From NCBI GenBank assembly GCA_003577005.1, contig QEUW01000024.1:1-46230 (forward strand): a stretch of 46,230 nt of DNA, read 5' to 3'. Each line of letters opens with the position of its first letter. Within the stretch, counting starts at the first letter, position 1. Shown here piece by piece: positions 41,539 through 46,230 of the stretch. The translations under genes and the position numbers were made by a program. The notes beneath the pieces are model-generated. The model did no database searches. It worked only from the letters and a program-made list of their open reading frames with translations, and was not told the DNA's origin. Source of the DNA: Chloroflexota bacterium. GTDB taxonomy: Bacteria; Chloroflexota; Anaerolineae; Caldilineales; Caldilineaceae.

Positions 41539-42911
41539 AAATACGCCAACAGGGCCGCTCCGGTTCTCACCCCGGCGATGAATCGATCGAGTTCGAGATT
41601 TTCATTGGGGGCGTGGTTGGACTCGTCGGGGTTGGCATAGGGGATGACAAAGGCGGGGATACCCAAAATCTTGGTGAATACATAATCGGGCAGGCTGCCC
41701 CCCATCGATGGAATGTGCAGCGGGGGCTTGCCCTGGGCGGCGGTAATAGCGGCGGTCAACGGCTGGGTAAACGGCGAATCGAGCGGTGTTTTCGACGGGG
41801 CCATACTCCCCTGTCGAATCACCTCGACGGTGGGCGCATGGCGCCTGACGTGCGCCTCAACTTTGGCAAAAATCTCCTCCGGCGTTTGCCCTTCCACCAG
41901 ACGGATGTCGCACTTGGCAAACGCCGCGCCGGGGAGCACGGTCTTCGAGCCAGGGCCGCCATAACCGCCGTGCAGCCCGTTGATGGTCAGCGTAGGCCAG
42001 AGCGCCAGCCGGTCGTAGAAAGGCCGGTCGAGCGGCTGGTCGAGCTGCGCGAGACCCAACTCCGCCATGACGCCCGGTACATCGATGGGCAGGTTGTCGA
42101 GCGCCGCTCGTTCCAGGGGCGTCGGCGGCTGGACGTTGTCGTAAAAACCGTCGATGGTGATCTCCCCCTGTTCATTCTTCATCGTTGCCAGCAAGTGAAC
42201 GAGCGTCCAAAGAGGGTTGGGAGCGACGCCCCCCCAGTTACCCGAATGAAGGTCCTGATTCGCCCCGCGCGCCCGCAACTCAAGCGAGACCACCCCGCGC
42301 ACGCCAAAGCGAATGCACGACTGGCCGTTCTCATGCACCGGCCCATCGGCGGTGATGACCAGGTCGGCCGCCAGTTGCTCCCGGTGCTGGCGGACAAATT
42401 CGGGCATGTGCGGGCTGCCTACCTCCTCTTCACCTTCGAGCAAGACGATGACATTACACGGCAACTGGCCGTAGCAAGCCAGCAACGACTCGATGGCGAG
42501 AATTTGAGCGAAATGTTGGCCCTTGTTGTCGCCCACGCCGCGCGCATAGAGCCGGCCATTGCGTATTGTCGGTTCAAAGGGCGGCGACACCCACTCTTCC
42601 AGCGGGTCAGGCGGCTGTACGTCATAGTGGCCGTAGAGCAGCACGGTTGGCTTGCCGGGCGCATCGTGCCATCGCGCCAGCACCACCGGCCAACCAGGCG
42701 TGGGAACTGTCTGTGTCTCCAGCCCCAGGCCGTTGAGCAGATCGACCAGGAAGGCGGCCACTTCGTCCATCCCCACGCCGTGGGCGCTGATGCTGGGGCG
42801 GCGCACATAGTCGATCAACCGGTCGACAAAGGATTGGCGCCGGGCGTCGATATGAGCAAAGATGGCGGAGAGATCGGGTGCTTTTGAGTCGGAGTGGATT
42901 GGCTGGCTCAT
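41523..42911 (-). CDS. M20-family metallo-dipeptidase
   Basis: This 462-residue cytosolic zinc peptidase of the carnosinase/CPG2-like dipeptidase group has metal-site motifs LLYGHYDVQPPDP (His and the Asp two on), GVGDNKGQ (bridging Asp), LEGEEEVGSP (Glu-Glu) and ITADGP. The dimerisation domain spans about 190-360 (SGNWGGVAPNPLWTLVHLLA). SMGGSLPDYVF and NESNHAPNENL-type sequence near the C-terminus complete the site. ATG 42911 overlaps the stop of the upstream Nudix gene in ATGA, so the two are co-translated. The end of the protein lies in repeat DNA. Confidence 0.93.
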   Translation of the reverse strand: MSQPIHSDSKAPDLSAIFAHIDARRQSFVDRLIDYVRRPSISAHGVGMDEVAAFLVDLLNGLGLETQTVPTPGWPVVLARWHDAPGKPTVLLYGHYDVQPPDPLEEWVSPPFEPTIRNGRLYARGVGDNKGQHFAQILAIESLLACYGQLPCNVIVLLEGEEEVGSPHMPEFVRQHREQLAADLVITADGPVHENGQSCIRFGVRGVVSLELRARGANQDLHSGNWGGVAPNPLWTLVHLLATMKNEQGEITIDGFYDNVQPPTPLERAALDNLPIDVPGVMAELGLAQLDQPLDRPFYDRLALWPTLTINGLHGGYGGPGSKTVLPGAAFAKCDIRLVEGQTPEEIFAKVEAHVRRHAPTVEVIRQGSMAPSKTPLDSPFTQPLTAAITAAQGKPPLHIPSMGGSLPDYVFTKILGIPAFVIPYANPDESNHAPNENLELDRFIAGVRTGAALLAYLGSEE

Positions 42912-43417
42912 GGTATGATCCGGTTTGGGTTGTAGATGGTTGGGTCCAGGATGCCGACGTCGTCCACAAAGAGCGACGGCGGCGGGTCGGCGAGCAGCGC
43001 TGGCAGACGTGTTGCCAACATCGCTGGCAAGAGCGGCTGTTCTGGCAATGAACGCAACGGCAGCCAGCGCACGGCCACCTGATGGGGATCGGGATTCTCC
43101 GGTAGCCGGGGTACACTGCCGGGTATTAGTTCACAGCGGAAAATCAGCGTTAACTTATGGAGCGGGCCGTAGAATCCTGCATAGTGGGGTGGAAAATACT
43201 CACCTACCAACAATAACCGGTCGACCGTAACCTCAGCGCAGGTCTCCTCGCGTACCTCACGCCGTAGCCCGGCCAGGATATGCTCATTCGCCTCGATACC
43301 GCCGCCCGGCAGGTTGAAGTGCGGACCGGTGGCGTCGTTGAATTCCACCACGAGGAGCTGATCATCACGGACAATCACCGCGTTGGCGCCGACGCGCATG
43401 TTGTATTGTGGGTTCAC
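42908..43417 (-). CDS. Nudix hydrolase
   Basis: In this 169-residue protein the Nudix box is GGGIEANEHILAGLRREVREETCAEV, matching G-x5-E-x7-R-E-x-x-E-E with Cys where Gly is usual in the last part. The preceding ANAVIVRDDQLLVVEF and following GPLHKLTLIFRCEL are the standard Nudix strands. It hydrolyses nucleoside diphosphate-linked compounds; the substrate is unknown. GTG 43417 is the start, with AGGAGG seven bases upstream. Overlap with the M20 gene (ATGA) suggests an operon, perhaps in peptide or nucleotide clean-up. Confidence 0.88.
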   Translation of the reverse strand: MNPQYNMRVGANAVIVRDDQLLVVEFNDATGPHFNLPGGGIEANEHILAGLRREVREETCAEVTVDRLLLVGEYFPPHYAGFYGPLHKLTLIFRCELIPGSVPRLPENPDPHQVAVRWLPLRSLPEQPLLPAMLATRLPALLADPPPSLFVDDVGILDPTIYNPNRIIP

Positions 43418-43510
43418 GCACAGTCCTCCTTAACCCACCTTGCGCGAGGGGAGACGCAAAGCCCTGTCAACGGATTTTAGGAGCAGATAGAGCGGACACA
43501 TTTGCCGACA

Positions 43511-43541
43511 ATCCGTTCCGATGCGCTGTCCAGGAACGGAT
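43511..43541. repeat. ATCCGTTCC inverted repeat upstream of the Nudix gene
   Basis: ATCCGTTCC (43511-43519) and GGAACGGAT (43533-43541) are perfect complements, with another AATCCGTTCC at 43560-43569. It lies between the GNAT and Nudix genes and could be an operator for the Nudix-M20 operon or a small repeat. Confidence 0.45.
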
Positions 43542-43646
43542 CACACACTTCCCTCCGCTCAATCCGTTCCCAGAATCCGATGGCAGGAGCGACCAACCAG
43601 AACGACACCGGGTAATCTGGTAGCGCCAGCAGATCTAGAATTGCGC

Positions 43647-44078
43647 TCACAGCGTTTTGTACATCGTGAGGCAGCGGAGGGAATAGCCGCTGCGATAGTA
43701 AAAGTGATGCGCCGCCGCGTTGTGAAACCCGGTCATCAGAAAGAGTGTGCCGGCGCCGGCGGCGCGCGCTTCCGCCTCCACATGGCGCACCAGCGCCAGC
43801 CCAATTCCGTTCCGGCGCTGCGCCTCTTCGACAAACAATTCGGTCAGCTCGGCGTACGGTGCATCGTCAAAGAGGGCAGGGATGAGCCGCAAGCAGGCAA
43901 AGCCAACCATCCGCCCGGCGACAGCCGCCAGATAGGCGCGCTCCACATCCTGGCACGCCACCAGGCGCCGGGCGACAAACTCCGGCGAGGTCAACACATC
44001 GTCGAAGATCGTGCGCAGCCGGGCAAGTTCAGCCGCATCCGCCGGTATTGCCTGGCGGATGTAAATCTCGTTTGTCAT
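43647..44078 (-). CDS. GNAT-family N-acetyltransferase
   Basis: This 143-residue protein has the GNAT fold: EIYIRQAIPADAAELARLR (first strand and helix), YAELTELFVEEAQRRNGIGLALVRHVEAEAR (motif A, acetyl-CoA pyrophosphate loop R-x-x-G-x-G) and HNAAAHHFYYRSGYSL (motif B). It transfers acetyl from acetyl-CoA to an amine; the substrate is unknown. ATG 44078 gives the usual family N-terminus; ATG 44102 is an alternative. Confidence 0.88.
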   Translation of the reverse strand: MTNEIYIRQAIPADAAELARLRTIFDDVLTSPEFVARRLVACQDVERAYLAAVAGRMVGFACLRLIPALFDDAPYAELTELFVEEAQRRNGIGLALVRHVEAEARAAGAGTLFLMTGFHNAAAHHFYYRSGYSLRCLTMYKTL

Positions 44079-44258
44079 TCTGTGTACTGGTATAAACTCC
44101 ATTCGCTGGATTCAAGCGAGTTCATCTCTCAGTATAACGCAAGGGGATGAGCGGCGGCGAATCGACCGACCCGAACGAGCAACGCAGTTACGCCCACTTG
44201 AATCCCTACACTGGAACTCATGAATTCTCAAACAGGCATTAGGATGAAAACGAATGGG

Positions 44259-46230
44259 CTACATTGTGTTCCCAAAGGGTGGGCCAGCGAGGACATAGGC
44301 AACAACCTGGTCCAGCGATATCGACTCCCCCTCGACCCAAGCCGCCATAAATGCACCCGGACCAAGCTGGGAACGCACCGCAGTGACGATTTGCTCATGG
44401 CGCAGGCGGTCGCTATTGGACATGACTGATCCGACACCGCAGCGCAGTCTTGCGGCGGCGCCCCACAAGCGTGCGGCCTGTTGGGGTTGGCCGGTGAGCG
44501 CCGCTACTTCGCCAAGTCCTTCCAGCGCCCAGGCCACGCCCGCCGGCTGTTCCCGCTCCCAGCGCATGAGCAGGCTCTTGCGGTAGTAGCCGGCGGCCTG
44601 GGTGTAGTTGCCCACCATCTGCCAGGCCAGGCCCAGGTTGCGAAAGCTCCAAGGGCCACCCTTGCTTTGCGGGTTGCGCCTGCGGTCCAGCGCCAACCCT
44701 TCTTCCAACAGCGCAATGGCCTGCTCACAGCGTCCCGTCCCGATGGCGGACTGTGCCAACAGATTCAGACAGGCAATCTGCATGCCGATGTCGCTCAGCC
44801 GTTGTGCAACGGGCAGGCACTCAGCCGCAAATTCCTCACAACGCAGGTGGTCAGCCTGCTCGCCGGCCAGATCGGCCAGCTTCAGCAGCGAGACGGCGAT
44901 CATCCACTCATCACTCAATTCTCGACTGCGGTAAAGGCTTTCTGTCAAGAGCGCCGCTGCGCGCCCATGATCGCCCTGTTCGTTGGCGACTGACCCAAGC
45001 TCTTGTAGACAACGGGCAATCGCCCATCGATCACCCAGCATGCGCTGGAGCGTCAAGCTCTCTTCAAGCAGCCTTTGCGCGGCAGACAAATCATCGTTTG
45101 CCAGGTTCCCGGCCAGAAAGAGGAGTTTTGCGCGCAGGGCGAGATCGCTTTTGCCTTCTTTTGCCGGGTCGGGCAGGGAGGCGCTGTCGAGCGATGCCAG
45201 CGCTTTTGCCAGCCAGGCGCGGCCTTCGCGCCAGTGCTGGCGTACATACCAGAAGCACCCCAACCGGGCTGCCAGCGTGGCAGCCACCTGGTCATCTGCT
45301 GTGGCAGAACGGTGCGGTGCAAAACCCCAGTCGAGCGCGGCGCGAAAGTTCTCATAGTCCAGGTCGAAGGCTGCCAGCGCGGCGGGTTGGGGTGGGCCTG
45401 TCACCTCTATCTCCCACTGTTCAGCCAGGGCCAGAAAGTAGCGGAAATGGCGGCCACGCGTCTCCGCCTCCTCCCCGGCCTCGGCCAGCTTCTCGCGCAG
45501 ATACTCCCGGATGGGTTCCAGCAGCCGGTAGCGGGTCTCGGTCTCGCCGGGCCGGCCAACGATCACCAGTGATTTGTTGACCAGCCGGCTGAGCAAAATC
45601 AACACCTTCTGCTGAGAAGCTGTTTGAAAAGGGGAATTGTCGCCTTGGTGCGTTGCACGCAAAGCGTGCGATGCACCTGGGAGGTTGGCTTCGTTGAGCG
45701 GTGCAACGCACCCTGCGGGTGCATCGCACCGGTTGTCACCCCACTTTTCAGACAGTCTCTGAGAGCAGACCGCATCACTGCCGGAGATGCCGGTCGTGAC
45801 GGCTTCGGCTGCCGCAAGGCTCCAGTCACCGACAAAAACGGATAAGCGCCGCAACAGCCGGCGCTCGGCCTCCGGCAGCAGATTGTAACTCCATTCGATA
45901 GCGCTGCGCAGCGTCTGCTGACGGGGTAGGACAGTCCAGCTGTCACTGACCAACAGGTCGAAATTTTGCTCCAGCCGGGCGGCGATCTGCTCTGGGGTGA
46001 GCATGTGTACCCACCCGGCCGCCAGCTCAATGCCGAGGGGAATGCCGTCCAGCCGTTGACAGATCCGCGTCACCGCCGGGGCGTTTTGGTCAGTCAGAGC
46101 AAAGGTGCGCAGGGCTGTGAGCGCCCGGTCTACAAAGAGTTGGATGGCATCATAGCCTTCCACTTCGGCGCGGGCCGGTTTTGCACCGGGCAGCGCCGGT
46201 GGCAGCGCCAGCGGTTGCACGCGCACGTTG
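44259..46230 (-). CDS. NB-ARC/TPR (AfsR/LuxR-like) regulator, C-terminal part, with in-frame repeat insertion
   Basis: The frame is open at the window end, so the N-terminus (P-loop and any DNA-binding domain) is missing; about 656 residues are present. They begin in the NB-ARC region (RVQPLALP; RLDGIPLGIELAAGWVHML, the GxP motif), continue with SVFVGDWSLAAAEAV and LLSRLVNKSLVIV, and then TPR-like helices (RLGCFWYVRQHWREGRAWLAKAL onward) to the C-terminus, which ends AWVEGESISLDQVVAYVL as in ATPase-TPR regulators. A 49-residue stretch between the DAVC and QKVLILL blocks is encoded by a palindromic repeat. Such proteins are ATP-dependent signalling regulators. Confidence 0.85.
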   Translation of the reverse strand, partial: NVRVQPLALPPALPGAKPARAEVEGYDAIQLFVDRALTALRTFALTDQNAPAVTRICQRLDGIPLGIELAAGWVHMLTPEQIAARLEQNFDLLVSDSWTVLPRQQTLRSAIEWSYNLLPEAERRLLRRLSVFVGDWSLAAAEAVTTGISGSDAVCSQRLSEKWGDNRCDAPAGCVAPLNEANLPGASHALRATHQGDNSPFQTASQQKVLILLSRLVNKSLVIVGRPGETETRYRLLEPIREYLREKLAEAGEEAETRGRHFRYFLALAEQWEIEVTGPPQPAALAAFDLDYENFRAALDWGFAPHRSATADDQVAATLAARLGCFWYVRQHWREGRAWLAKALASLDSASLPDPAKEGKSDLALRAKLLFLAGNLANDDLSAAQRLLEESLTLQRMLGDRWAIARCLQELGSVANEQGDHGRAAALLTESLYRSRELSDEWMIAVSLLKLADLAGEQADHLRCEEFAAECLPVAQRLSDIGMQIACLNLLAQSAIGTGRCEQAIALLEEGLALDRRRNPQSKGGPWSFRNLGLAWQMVGNYTQAAGYYRKSLLMRWEREQPAGVAWALEGLGEVAALTGQPQQAARLWGAAARLRCGVGSVMSNSDRLRHEQIVTAVRSQLGPGAFMAAWVEGESISLDQVVAYVLAGPPFGNTM
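45612..45764 (-). repeat. In-frame MITE-like palindromic element inside the NB-ARC/TPR gene
   Basis: On the coding strand the copies of TCTCAG at 45764-45759 and 45617-45612 are exactly 147 bases apart (49 codons) and look like a target-site duplication. Inside them the ends AGACTGTCTGAAAAG and CTTTTCAAACAGCT are inverted copies. The interior has a 31-base hairpin module (45647-45677) and a second GTGCAACGCACC...GGTGCATCGCAC module (45701-45729). Removing one unit joins DAVC-SQ directly to QKVLILLSRLVNKSLV. Confidence 0.85.

Noticed and set aside
41406..42887. 493-residue frame on the plus strand opposite the M20 peptidase gene
   Set aside because: The minus strand encodes an unmistakable M20 peptidase with intact metal motifs; the plus frame has no conserved features and begins in repeat DNA.

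Overview
The window looks like chromosomal DNA of a Chloroflexota bacterium, probably from the Anaerolineae/Caldilineae side. This is inferred from moderately high GC, lipoproteins with Thr/Pro/Ala-rich linkers after the lipobox, LysM proteins with polyproline spacers, B12-dependent radical SAM enzymes next to polysaccharide genes, and many short palindromic intergenic elements. I ran no database search, so the taxonomic call is tentative.

Left part (1-18610). After the 3' end of a HAD (Cof-type) hydrolase comes a co-directional set: a nucleotidyltransferase-like protein, three cobalamin-binding radical SAM enzymes, three SAM methyltransferases and one radical SAM/SPASM protein (433-9872). 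It runs into a surface-polysaccharide block: a flippase, a GT-C glycosyltransferase, two GT4 glycosyltransferases and two divergent O-antigen-ligase/polymerase-like proteins (9894-18610). Together these look like a pathway that builds, radically modifies or methylates, polymerises and exports a glycan or glycolipid. The product cannot be read from sequence.

Middle part (18611-30500). This holds a lipoprotein with an SH3b domain and three 110-residue repeats, a stand-alone RAM (Lrp/AsnC ligand-binding) protein, a methyltransferase, a membrane zinc-ribbon protein, a sulfite-oxidase-like molybdoprotein with membrane helices, a NurA nuclease, an AI-2E/PerM transporter, ClpC and a DUF2267 protein.

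Right part (30500-46230). This holds a cytochrome c lipoprotein divergent from a YceI lipoprotein, an OmpR-type two-component pair, a LysM-polyproline-PA14 secreted protein, a beta-CASP metallo-beta-lactamase ribonuclease, two small membrane proteins, adenine deaminase, a Nudix hydrolase overlapping an M20 peptidase, a GNAT acetyltransferase and the 3' part of an NB-ARC/TPR regulator.

The most unusual layer is a population of small palindromic (MITE/REP-like) elements. At least a dozen sit between genes, but three appear to lie inside reading frames without breaking them. The clearest is a 147-bp unit (49 codons) in the NB-ARC/TPR gene, flanked by 6-bp direct repeats. In three other genes the stop codon itself, and in two of them the last residues, lie in repeat DNA. 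This resembles the Rickettsia palindromic element phenomenon. No CRISPR array, tRNA or rRNA gene was recognised.
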